NCBI GenBank assembly: GCA_910584055.1
Contig: CAJTZS010000085.1
Location: 1-5,657 of the forward strand
From: an uncultured Muribaculaceae bacterium
Lineage (GTDB): Bacteria; Bacteroidota; Bacteroidia; Bacteroidales; Muribaculaceae
Length of the DNA: 5,657 bases
Reading direction: 5' to 3'
The notes under the pieces were generated by a model. It made no database searches and was not told the origin of the DNA. It saw only the letters and a list, made by a program, of their open reading frames with translations. Numbering within the stretch: the stretch's first letter is position 1; the number at the start of each line of letters is the position of its first letter. Made by a program: the position numbers and the translations under genes. Shown here one piece after another: positions 1-5,657 of the stretch.

Positions 1-161
1 TTATCGTTATTTTCCTTAAAAAATTTCACAAATTAAATTAGTTTAAACAACTTCACAGTGTTACCTGTTAGAACTTAAACTTAATGAACAAAAATCTATC
101 TTCTTTCTTTTCACTATTTAAAACAGCATAAAGACAAAAATAGTTTTGGATATATCGAATT
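1..161. other. AT-rich intergenic region downstream of the permease gene, no gene seen
   Basis: Both strands were read; the longest ATG-initiated frame is 15 codons (84-131, plus strand) and nothing resembles an RNA gene. On the minus strand a TATTTTTG (142-135) matches the -7 consensus. The far left end reads AAGGAAAATAACG on that strand, which could be the leader of a leftward gene beginning outside the window. No GC-rich terminator follows the permease stop codon at 162-164. Confidence 0.5.
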
Positions 162-2072
162 TTAACGTTTATTAACTAACCGAATCTCTTCGAATGCCGT
201 TCTTTCTACCGCTTCAAACTCCTTAATAAGCCTTTTGCAATAGGGGATGCTTAACAGATAAATCAGACCGCCTACAGGAAACACTATCTCCAGGGTGCGT
301 TGCAACCAGCGGCGCGATGTCGGATGATAAATCCACAACGGCTTAATCACAGGGAAATTCTCAAGCTTGGAATTGACTTTCAGGTCTCGTGAATCGTGCA
401 GATAGTTCACCGTTTCATCAACGAGAACACCTACACGTTCAATCTCTTTTTGAGAATACCCGCGTCTCCAATATTCAAAATAAGACATAATACCGCCGTT
501 TCTGCGCAACCAGACCCTTGATTCTCCATAAAGCCTCACGAGCAATGCTTCCGCACGGCGTTTTGAAACCTCGTTGATGATTACTTCCTTCATCGGAACA
601 TGCCGCTTCTCACTCAGTCCGAGCCAGCGGTTGATAAGGCTGATATATAGGTCTTTGTTGAACACCGAAGAATCGTTCATCGCCTTATATGTCACAAAGA
701 TGCCCAACGGCAATAGCACCGATGTTGAAAGCCACATCCCAGCCCATACCTCGATACGACCGTCACGGGCCATCTTATAGCCGGTGTTGTCGATAATATA
801 GTAGAACAGGAACAGCAATACCGAAATCACGAGCGGCGTACCGAGACCGCCCTTGCGTATGATCGCACCTAACGGCGCTCCGATAAAGAAGAATATTATA
901 CAAGCCACAGACAGGGTGAATTTCTTTATAAGCTCTATCTCATGGCGGCGTATGGAGCGTTTCTCGTCTGCCATTGTCATCGCCCGGAACTCGAGTTCAG
1001 CCGCACGGCTGCCCGTGATCTGACGCGCCCTGTTATATAGGTCACCTTTCTGTGCGGGTTTCAATGCATCGATAAGGGAGTCAAGCTGCATCGGTTTCAC
1101 AGGCATCGAAGCCTTTGCTGCGGCAATGGAATCCGATGTCTCCAGACTCAGGAAATAGTCGGACCGGACCACACCAGGAAATGATGTCCGTTTCAAGTCA
1201 CCGGCATATCCTGCCCCGATTGAATCCACCCGCACTGAGATTGAATCTATGGTATGGCGCAGCTCCTCCATATTTTTACCTACATATTGCTTACGCATAC
1301 CCCCTTCGTCGAGACGGTTGAAATTAGCGTCGAAAGGTATCAGCACCTCCTTATCTACAAAGGATTCCCTGCGGAACGGAACGTTACGGTCAAGAGAACG
1401 CTGTTCGCGCAGATTCTCAAACTGCTCGCCGGTGAAAAGATGCAGGTAGAGGTATTTGCTGTCTTTAGTGAATGCAAGACGTGCGGAATCCGCAAGGAGG
1501 ATGGTTGAATTATCTCCACCCTTGCTGATATCATAGATCATTGCATCATACAGCACACCTGTCTCCGGATTCTTGCTTTTGACATAAAGATTATATCCCG
1601 GAATCTGATCATAGAACGCACCTTCCGGTATCTCCACTTCCGGTGATTTCTGCTTCATCGAAAAAAGCAATGTCCACATCTTCACCTGCGCCTTGGGGAG
1701 AATATCATTCTGAAAGAAGAAAGCGCCCACTGCAATAGCCATCACCAGTATTATGAGCGGCTTCATCACGTTGAGCAAAGATATCCCCGAAGCCTTTATA
1801 GCCGTCAGCTCCGACTTTTCTCCAAGATTTCCGAAAGTCATCAGGCTGGCAAGAAGGATCGCGAGAGGCAACGCCATAGGCACGAGAGTGACAGCGGCAT
1901 AGAAGAAGAGTTCGCCAAGCACGGAGAAAGACAGTCCCTTCCCTACCAGGTCGTCGATATATTTCCAGAGGAACTGCATCAGCACTATAAAAAGCACAAT
2001 GAAGAAAGTCATTGCGAACAGAGGCAGAAAACTCTTTAATATAAAAAGATATAGACGTTTTACAATACGCAT
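162..2072 (-). CDS. LptF/LptG family permease (LPS export ABC transporter, membrane subunit)
   Basis: Probable inner-membrane subunit of the Lpt exporter, which with the LptB ATPase and LptC extracts lipopolysaccharide or lipooligosaccharide and passes it toward the outer membrane. The 636-residue protein has the family's 3 + 3 helix plan. Hydrophobic segments lie at about 9-34, 57-80 and 103-121, then a periplasmic part (about 122-383), then segments at about 384-404, 412-428 and 443-463. The family-like stretch GEKSELTAIKASGIS (84-98) follows the second helix, and the stretch around IIRKGGLGTP (404-413) is also typical. E. coli LptF and LptG are about 360 residues. The extra length comes from a charged insert in the periplasmic part (about 255-383) and a C-terminal extension (about 466-636) with a further hydrophobic segment at about 594-610. 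The ATG at 2072 is the only reasonable start because an in-frame stop lies upstream at 2103-2105. The gene is divergent from pta. I cannot decide between LptF and LptG, so I give no symbol. Confidence 0.9.
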   Translation of the reverse strand: MRIVKRLYLFILKSFLPLFAMTFFIVLFIVLMQFLWKYIDDLVGKGLSFSVLGELFFYAAVTLVPMALPLAILLASLMTFGNLGEKSELTAIKASGISLLNVMKPLIILVMAIAVGAFFFQNDILPKAQVKMWTLLFSMKQKSPEVEIPEGAFYDQIPGYNLYVKSKNPETGVLYDAMIYDISKGGDNSTILLADSARLAFTKDSKYLYLHLFTGEQFENLREQRSLDRNVPFRRESFVDKEVLIPFDANFNRLDEGGMRKQYVGKNMEELRHTIDSISVRVDSIGAGYAGDLKRTSFPGVVRSDYFLSLETSDSIAAAKASMPVKPMQLDSLIDALKPAQKGDLYNRARQITGSRAAELEFRAMTMADEKRSIRRHEIELIKKFTLSVACIIFFFIGAPLGAIIRKGGLGTPLVISVLLFLFYYIIDNTGYKMARDGRIEVWAGMWLSTSVLLPLGIFVTYKAMNDSSVFNKDLYISLINRWLGLSEKRHVPMKEVIINEVSKRRAEALLVRLYGESRVWLRRNGGIMSYFEYWRRGYSQKEIERVGVLVDETVNYLHDSRDLKVNSKLENFPVIKPLWIYHPTSRRWLQRTLEIVFPVGGLIYLLSIPYCKRLIKEFEAVERTAFEEIRLVNKR

Positions 2073-2083
2073 TGTTACGATAC

Positions 2084-2122
2084 AAAAAGAGAGCCCCGCA
2101 TGTTACATTGCATCCGCGTGGC
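2084..2122 (-). terminator. GC-rich hairpin plus T-run in the permease gene leader (attenuator-like)
   Basis: On the minus strand, GCCACGC (2122-2116) can pair with GCGGGGC (2099-2093) with one A-G mismatch. The stem is extended by ATG/CAT (2113-2111 with 2102-2100) after a 2-nt bulge, leaving an 8-nt loop. The stem is followed by TCTC and then five T (2088-2084), and its foot lies 20 nt before the start codon at 2072. The shape is that of a weak intrinsic terminator, but it lies before the gene rather than after one. It could be an attenuator, a translation-controlling structure, or chance. Confidence 0.35.
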
Positions 2123-2134
2123 GCATTCAGGGCG

Positions 2135-2142
2135 TAAAGTTA
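2135..2142 (-). promoter_or_regulatory. Candidate -7 box for the LptF/LptG-family gene
   Basis: Read on the minus strand, this is TAACTTTA, one base off the TAnnTTTG consensus, and it sits in the same TTTGTAACTTT context as the pta box. Transcription would start near 2128-2130 and give a leader of about 55 nt that contains the hairpin at 2093-2122. No -33 TTTG is seen at the proper distance. Confidence 0.35.
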
Positions 2143-2204
2143 CAAAATTTATCTTAAAAAATATCCCGATTCGCCTCCTCCTTTGATGAAATCTTTGTAA
2201 CTTT
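2136..2204. repeat. Inverted repeat, 11-bp arms, in the divergent promoter region
   Basis: AAAGTTACAAA at 2136-2146 is the exact reverse complement of TTTGTAACTTT at 2194-2204, with 47 bp between the arms. Each arm includes the putative -7 box of one of the two divergent genes, which explains the similarity without requiring a regulator-binding site. Confidence 0.7.
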
Positions 2205-2205
2205 G
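2198..2205 (+). promoter_or_regulatory. Candidate -7 box for the pta-ackA-ispF-cvpA operon
   Basis: TAACTTTG matches the Bacteroidetes -7 consensus TAnnTTTG exactly and is preceded by TTTG (2194-2197), giving TTTGTAACTTTG. A start point near 2211 would leave a leader of roughly 20 nt before the pta ATG at 2230. No good -33 TTTG lies at the expected distance (about 2174-2178), so the upstream half of the promoter is weak or absent. The assignment rests on the box and its location. Confidence 0.5.
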
Positions 2206-2229
2206 GGGTAGTTTTTAAATCAATATATC

Positions 2230-3243
2230 ATGACATTATTCGAAAGGCTTACAAAGAAGGCGCAGGAAAACCGTCAGCGCCTCGTGCTTCCCGAATCTCT
2301 TGAACCGCGCACGCTTCAGGCTGCAGAGAGAGTGATCGCCCAGGGAATCGCCGACGTAATTCTGATTGGAAAACGCGACGAGATTCTTGCCAAGGCATTT
2401 GAGCTTGGACTTCCCCATATCGAAAACGCCACATTCATCGATGCCGATGATGTGGAAGTGACCGAACCCTATGCCGAGCTTTTCGCTCAGCTCCGCAAAA
2501 GCAAGGGCATGACCATCGACGAAGCGCGCAATATCGTTCGTAATCACCTCTACCTCGGTTGCCTCATGATCAAGAGAGGAGATGCCGACGCAATGGTTGC
2601 AGGTGCGCTGAGTCCCACATCCCACGTGCTCCGTGCTGCGTTCCAGGTATTGAAGACAAAGCCCGGGATATCGGTTGTCAGCGGCGCATTCATCATGCTC
2701 CTGCCGGAGAATGTGCCTTATGGCGAAGACCACATGCTCGTGTTTGCAGACTGCGCCGTAGTGCCCGATCCCACTGCGAAAGAACTTGCAGAGATTGCAA
2801 TAGCAACCGCCAAGACCACAAAAGACATCGCAGGGCTCGACCCGGTTGTGGCAATGTGCAGTTTCTCCACCAAGGGTAGCGCAAGCCACGAGCGTGTTGA
2901 CAAAGTGACCGAAGCCACGGAGCTTGCAAAGAAAATGGACCCTGAACTCAAGATTGACGGAGAACTTCAGAGCGATGCCAGCATCGTGCCTGCCATCGGC
3001 AGCATGAAAGCACCCGGCAGCCCGGTTGCCGGTCATGCCAACACCCTCGTCTTCCCCTCTCTCGAAGTGGGCAACATCGCATACAAACTCGTTCAGCGTC
3101 TTGCAGGAGCAGGCGCAGTAGGTCCTATCCTCCAAGGCCTTGCAGCCCCCGTCAACGACCTCTCGCGCGGAGCGACAGTAGACGACATCGTGAACACCAT
3201 CATAGTTACATGTAACCAAGCCATCGGCGATAAAGGTTTATAA
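2230..3243 (+). CDS. pta: Phosphate acetyltransferase (short, catalytic-domain-only form)
   Basis: Cytoplasmic enzyme interconverting acetyl-CoA plus phosphate with acetyl phosphate plus CoA, the first step of acetate formation. At 337 residues it consists only of the PTA_PTB catalytic domain. It lacks the N-terminal BioD-like and DRTGG regulatory domains of the roughly 700-residue enterobacterial Pta. Visible family signatures are RLVLPE (17-22), GDADAMVAGALSPTSHVLRA (117-136) and GPILQGLAAPVNDLSRGA (298-315). By position and context, R89, R135, S312, R313 and D318 or D319 match the active-site residues R87, R133, S309, R310 and D316 of the Methanosarcina thermophila enzyme. The start is ATG 2230, with an in-frame TAG at 2209-2211. 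No Shine-Dalgarno sequence precedes it; the short leader is AT-rich, as is usual in Bacteroidetes. ackA follows after a single base, which supports the assignment. The phosphate butyryltransferase relative is less likely given these motifs and the neighbour. Confidence 0.97.
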   Translation: MTLFERLTKKAQENRQRLVLPESLEPRTLQAAERVIAQGIADVILIGKRDEILAKAFELGLPHIENATFIDADDVEVTEPYAELFAQLRKSKGMTIDEARNIVRNHLYLGCLMIKRGDADAMVAGALSPTSHVLRAAFQVLKTKPGISVVSGAFIMLLPENVPYGEDHMLVFADCAVVPDPTAKELAEIAIATAKTTKDIAGLDPVVAMCSFSTKGSASHERVDKVTEATELAKKMDPELKIDGELQSDASIVPAIGSMKAPGSPVAGHANTLVFPSLEVGNIAYKLVQRLAGAGAVGPILQGLAAPVNDLSRGATVDDIVNTIIVTCNQAIGDKGL

Positions 3244-3244
3244 A

Positions 3245-4441
3245 ATGAAAATATTAGTATTGAACTGCGGCAGCAGCAGTGTGAAATATAAACTTATTGA
3301 CAGCGAGAATAAGGCTGTGCTCGCTGAAGGCGGGGTAGAGAAAATCGGACTTCCGGATTCATTCTTGAAATTCAAGCTTTCCGATGGCTCGAAAGAGACA
3401 GTCACAGTAGAGATGCCCGACCATAAGGAGGCCATCAAACAGGTGATGAAAGTTCTCACCGATCCTGAAAAAGGGGTGATCAAGAGCTTCGATGAAATCG
3501 GTGCAGTAGGTCACCGCGTGGTCCACGGAATGGAATATTTCAACAAATCCGTGCTCATCACCCCCGAGGTTATCGAAAAGGTAAAGGAATGCTACCCTGT
3601 AGCGCCCCTCCACAACCCTGCCAATGTGACAGGTATCGAGGCTGTGACCGAACTTATGCCCTCCACTCCTCAGGTAGCGGTGTTCGATACGGCTTTCCAT
3701 CAGACAATGCCGGCGAAGGCATATATGTATGCCCTCCCCTACGAAGACTACGAGAAATATGGAATCCGCCGTTATGGATTCCACGGGACAAGCCATCGTT
3801 ACGTATCGCGCCGTGCTTGTGAATTCTTGGGTCTCCCCTACGAAAAACAGCGCATCATCACATGCCACATAGGCAATGGAGCCAGCATCACGGCGATTGC
3901 CGACGGCAAGAGCGTCGACACCTCCATGGGACTCACCCCGACAGAGGGACTTATGATGGGCACCCGCGTCGGTGACATTGATCCGGGAGCGCTGGTATAT
4001 CTTATGCAAAGCCGTGGAATCGATGCCAACGGTCTGCAGAAGATAATAAATAAAGAGAGCGGTGTGCTCGGAGTTTCCGGGATTTCCAATGACATGCGCG
4101 ACATCGAGGCCGGCATTGCCGAAGGCAACGGACGAGCCAAACTCGCAATGGATATGTATGAATACCGCATCCTCAAATATATCGGTGCTTACACTGCCGT
4201 GCTCGGAGGAGTAGACATTATTGTCTTCACCGGCGGCGTGGGCGAGAACCAGACCGGCACCCGCGAAGAGATCTGCAAGAAACTCGAATATATGGGTGTC
4301 ACTTTCAATGCCGAAGCGAATAAAGTGCGCGGAGAGGAGATTGAAATTTCCGGCAAGGATTCCAAAGTTCATGTAGTCGTTATTCCGACAGACGAGGAGA
4401 TGATGATTGCAGAAGACACTGATGCTATAGTCAGAGGATGA
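3245..4441 (+). CDS. ackA: Acetate kinase
   Basis: Cytoplasmic ASKHA-fold kinase converting acetyl phosphate plus ADP to acetate plus ATP, and so completing the energy-yielding acetate pathway begun by Pta. The 398-residue length is normal for the family. The residues known to matter in the Methanosarcina thermophila enzyme are present at identical positions: N7 (in LVLNCGSSSVKYKL), R91 (VGHRVVHG), D148 (VFDTAFHQTMP), H180 (YGFHGTSH), R241 (MMGTRVGDIDPG) and E384 (PTDEEMMIA). HIGNGAS (208-214) and FTGGVGEN (328-335) are nucleotide-site signatures. The ATG lies 1 nt after the pta stop and the ackA stop overlaps the ispF start as ATGA, so the gene is almost certainly co-transcribed with both. 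There is no sign of truncation or frameshift. A propionate-kinase role cannot be excluded, because TdcD-type enzymes are homologous, but linkage to pta favours acetate. Confidence 0.98.
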   Translation: MKILVLNCGSSSVKYKLIDSENKAVLAEGGVEKIGLPDSFLKFKLSDGSKETVTVEMPDHKEAIKQVMKVLTDPEKGVIKSFDEIGAVGHRVVHGMEYFNKSVLITPEVIEKVKECYPVAPLHNPANVTGIEAVTELMPSTPQVAVFDTAFHQTMPAKAYMYALPYEDYEKYGIRRYGFHGTSHRYVSRRACEFLGLPYEKQRIITCHIGNGASITAIADGKSVDTSMGLTPTEGLMMGTRVGDIDPGALVYLMQSRGIDANGLQKIINKESGVLGVSGISNDMRDIEAGIAEGNGRAKLAMDMYEYRILKYIGAYTAVLGGVDIIVFTGGVGENQTGTREEICKKLEYMGVTFNAEANKVRGEEIEISGKDSKVHVVVIPTDEEMMIAEDTDAIVRG

Positions 4442-4923
4442 GAATAGGACAAGGATATGACGTTCACCGCCTTGTCGAAGGGCGTGAACTGTGGCTATGT
4501 GGCGTGCAACTCGAGCATTCGCTCGGGTTGCTCGGTCATAGCGACGCCGACGTGGCGATCCACGCACTTTGCGACGCCATCCTCGGCGCGTTGGCTCTTC
4601 GCGATATCGGTTATCATTTCCCTGATACCGATCCGAAATACAAAGGTGCCGACAGCAAAAAGCTTCTTGCCGAGGTGTGCGGCATGATGCGTGAGCGTGA
4701 CTATAAAATGGGGAATATAGACATCACAATCTGCGCCGAGCGTCCGAAAATCAATCCGCATATAGAAAAGATGCGCGAAACACTCGCAGGAATCCTTGAA
4801 TGCCCGGTCAGCGACGTGTCTGTAAAAGCCACTACCACTGAGAAACTCGGATTCACCGGCAGGGAAGAAGGGATATCCGCCTACGCAGTGGTCTTGCTCA
4901 AAACTGTTAGTACCGGGGAATGA
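4438..4923 (+). CDS. ispF: 2-C-methyl-D-erythritol 2,4-cyclodiphosphate synthase
   Basis: Fifth enzyme of the MEP (non-mevalonate) isoprenoid pathway. It cyclises CDP-methylerythritol 2-phosphate to MEcPP with release of CMP, and family members act as cytoplasmic homotrimers with metal in the active site. The 161-residue length matches the roughly 159 of E. coli IspF. Metal ligands D8 and H10 lie in the N-terminal MRIGQGYDVHRL, and H42 in DADVAIHALCDAILG. The loop GLLGHSDADV (30-39), the FPDTDPKYKGADS segment (61-73) and TTTEKLGFTGREEG (132-145) are signature stretches, the last corresponding to the cytidine-phosphate-binding T132 and E135 of the family. No IspD domain is fused. The start codon overlaps the ackA stop by ATGA, and the stop overlaps the next start in the same way, which supports this start and translational coupling. 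Its place behind pta-ackA has no direct pathway logic. Confidence 0.97.
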   Translation: MRIGQGYDVHRLVEGRELWLCGVQLEHSLGLLGHSDADVAIHALCDAILGALALRDIGYHFPDTDPKYKGADSKKLLAEVCGMMRERDYKMGNIDITICAERPKINPHIEKMRETLAGILECPVSDVSVKATTTEKLGFTGREEGISAYAVVLLKTVSTGE

Positions 4924-5462
4924 TCTATCATCTCATCGCGCTGCTGATAGCCACCCTTGGAATTGTAAGAGGGTATAGGAAAGGCTTTTTCAGGCAGATA
5001 CCCGAGCTTATCGGATTCTGCTTCGGCGTGGTGTGCGCAAGGATATTCTGCGAGCCTGCTGAAGAGTTCATCAGGCAGTTCCTACCTTCGATTGGAGCCA
5101 GGGCCGAGTGCAATTATGTATATGGGATTTTATCCCGCGGCATCATCTATATTTTAGTTTACGAGATTTTCAGTTTCTGCACCGGATTTCTCAGACTTTT
5201 TTTCCGTGCATTCGACAGCGGGGTGCTCGACAGCATCTCCGGTTCGTTCTTCGCACTTGTGAGATACCTCCTCATGCTCTCGATAATCTACAACTTCATA
5301 CTTTGCTGGAGCACAGACACCGAACTATTGAAATATGCCAAATCGGACGACGGCAACATAGCTGAAGAGGTAATGCTTGTAGCCCCCGCCATCCTCGGGG
5401 GCGAATCCGTGGAAGACCTCTCCCACACCCTCCAGCTCGAAGCTGCCAAATGCATCTCTTAA
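4920..5462 (+). CDS. CvpA family inner-membrane protein
   Basis: A 180-residue integral membrane protein of the CvpA family. The E. coli founder was described as needed for colicin V production, but the molecular function of the family is not settled. The recognisable features are the N-terminal helix (about 2-16) followed at once by GYRKGFFRQIPELIG (18-32), the family's G-[FY]-R-[KR]-G-type turn leading into the second helix (about 27-43). Two further hydrophobic segments follow at about 70-94 and 107-129. The last 50 residues are polar, carry acidic patches (141-150, 161-167) and are probably cytoplasmic or peripheral. The ATG overlaps the ispF stop (ATGA), making it the last gene of the pta-ackA-ispF transcription unit. 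The family fold is clear from the helix layout and the turn motif, but identity outside that motif is modest, so a specific role should not be assigned. Confidence 0.8.
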   Translation: MIYHLIALLIATLGIVRGYRKGFFRQIPELIGFCFGVVCARIFCEPAEEFIRQFLPSIGARAECNYVYGILSRGIIYILVYEIFSFCTGFLRLFFRAFDSGVLDSISGSFFALVRYLLMLSIIYNFILCWSTDTELLKYAKSDDGNIAEEVMLVAPAILGGESVEDLSHTLQLEAAKCIS

Positions 5463-5514
5463 CCGAGAATTCATGACAAATCCAGACACTGCCTGAAATT
5501 TTAACATAATATTA

Positions 5515-5546
5515 TTTGCTTGCCAAAAGAATTTTTTATAATTTTG
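5515..5546 (+). promoter_or_regulatory. Bacteroidetes-type promoter for tRNA-Gly
   Basis: TTTG at 5515-5518 and TAATTTTG at 5539-5546 are separated by 20 nt. This fits the Bacteroides -33 (TTTG) and -7 (TAnnTTTG) consensus at close to the usual spacing. Transcription would begin near 5551-5555 and leave a 5' leader of about 30 nt to be removed by RNase P before the tRNA. Because the upstream gene is in the same direction and no terminator is evident, read-through from the cvpA end is also possible. Confidence 0.55.
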
Positions 5547-5583
5547 TGACATCGAAATTTTAATGTTTTTTCGGCATCAAAAT

Positions 5584-5656
5584 GCGGTAGTAGCTCAGTT
5601 GGTAGAGCATCAGCTTCCCAAGCTGAGGGTCACGAGTTCGAGCCTCGCCTACCGCT
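5584..5656 (+). tRNA. tRNA-Gly (anticodon CCC)
   Basis: A complete 73-nt cloverleaf folds by hand. The acceptor stem is GCGGTAG (5584-5590) paired with CTACCGC (5649-5655). The D stem is GCTC/GAGC (5593-5596/5605-5608). The anticodon stem TCAGC/GCTGA (5610-5614/5622-5626) encloses the loop TTCCCAA, with anticodon CCC at 5617-5619. The T arm has loop TTCGAGC (5637-5643). The discriminator base is T5656, the usual base for bacterial tRNA-Gly. The outermost T-stem pair (A5632/C5648) is a mismatch; all other stem pairs are canonical. The CCN anticodon reads GGG. The window ends one base later, so whether the 3' CCA is encoded cannot be seen. Confidence 0.97.
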
Positions 5657-5657
5657 C

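Noticed and set aside
84..131. 15-codon ATG frame on the plus strand
   Set aside because: It is too short, lies in AT-rich spacer, and has no supporting signal.
135..150. Small A/T stem CCAAAA/TTTTTG downstream of the permease stop as a terminator
   Set aside because: The stem is about five pairs of almost only A-T and has no proper T-run, so it is not convincing as an intrinsic terminator.
1705..2085. Overlapping minus-strand open frame at the start of the permease gene
   Set aside because: It is out of frame with the clear membrane protein, has low-complexity Arg/Cys-rich content, and has no family resemblance.
2236..3219. Minus-strand open frame of about 327 codons opposite pta
   Set aside because: It is antisense to an intact pta, and its Cys- and His-rich composition is typical of a reverse-complement shadow. 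No promoter or family signature is seen.
3359..4567. Minus-strand open frame of about 400 codons opposite ackA
   Set aside because: It lies wholly antisense to ackA and the start of ispF, whose catalytic residues are all present. The translation has no recognisable motif and the open frame is explained by the codon bias of the real genes.
5463..5515. Terminator after the CvpA gene
   Set aside because: No GC-rich inverted repeat with a T-run could be found; only 3-5 bp imperfect stems exist, so transcript end or read-through into the tRNA remains open.
5552..5579. Weak stem TCGAAA/TTTCGG between the tRNA promoter and the tRNA
   Set aside because: Only about six pairs including a G-U, in AT-rich sequence; there is no reason to treat it as more than chance in a processed leader.
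1..5657. Mobile element, CRISPR array, phage or defence system
   Set aside because: No direct-repeat array, transposase or integrase motif, target duplication or broken gene was seen. Although tRNA genes are common integration sites, the window ends one base past this one.

Overview
The window is a compact stretch of bacterial chromosome, most likely from the order Bacteroidales (a Bacteroides/Muribaculaceae-type gut bacterium). This placement is inferred from three things: AT-rich intergenic spacers with TAnnTTTG-type -7 promoter boxes and no Shine-Dalgarno sequence before pta; a roughly 640-residue LptF/LptG permease with a long C-terminal extension; and the protein sequences themselves, which look Bacteroidota-like. 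No species call is possible from sequence reading alone.

Layout. Positions 1-161 are AT-rich with no supportable gene. Positions 162-2072 (minus strand) encode a large LptF/LptG-family permease of the lipopolysaccharide exporter. Positions 2073-2229 form a divergent promoter region. It holds two mirrored copies of TTTGTAACTTT, one facing each gene, and a GC-rich hairpin followed by a T-run in the leader of the permease gene. Positions 2230-5462 (plus strand) hold four tightly packed genes: pta (phosphate acetyltransferase), ackA (acetate kinase), ispF (MEcPP synthase of the MEP isoprenoid pathway) and a CvpA-family membrane protein. The spacing is 1 nt between pta and ackA, then two 4-nt ATGA overlaps, so one transcript with translational coupling is likely. 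Positions 5463-5583 are an AT-rich spacer with a good Bacteroidetes-type promoter (TTTG-N20-TAATTTTG) reading into tRNA-Gly(CCC) at 5584-5656, one base before the window ends.

Function. pta and ackA together make the acetate-forming, ATP-yielding pathway (acetyl-CoA to acetyl phosphate to acetate). Every catalytic residue I looked for is present in Pta, AckA and IspF. IspF supplies isoprenoid precursors. The permease moves LPS/LOS toward the outer membrane. CvpA-type proteins are inner-membrane proteins of uncertain function. All genes look intact, with no mobile element, CRISPR array, phage gene or defence system. I see ordinary core genome here; the points worth a second look are small-scale (leader hairpin, mirrored promoter boxes, operon composition, permease extensions, a tRNA T-stem mismatch).
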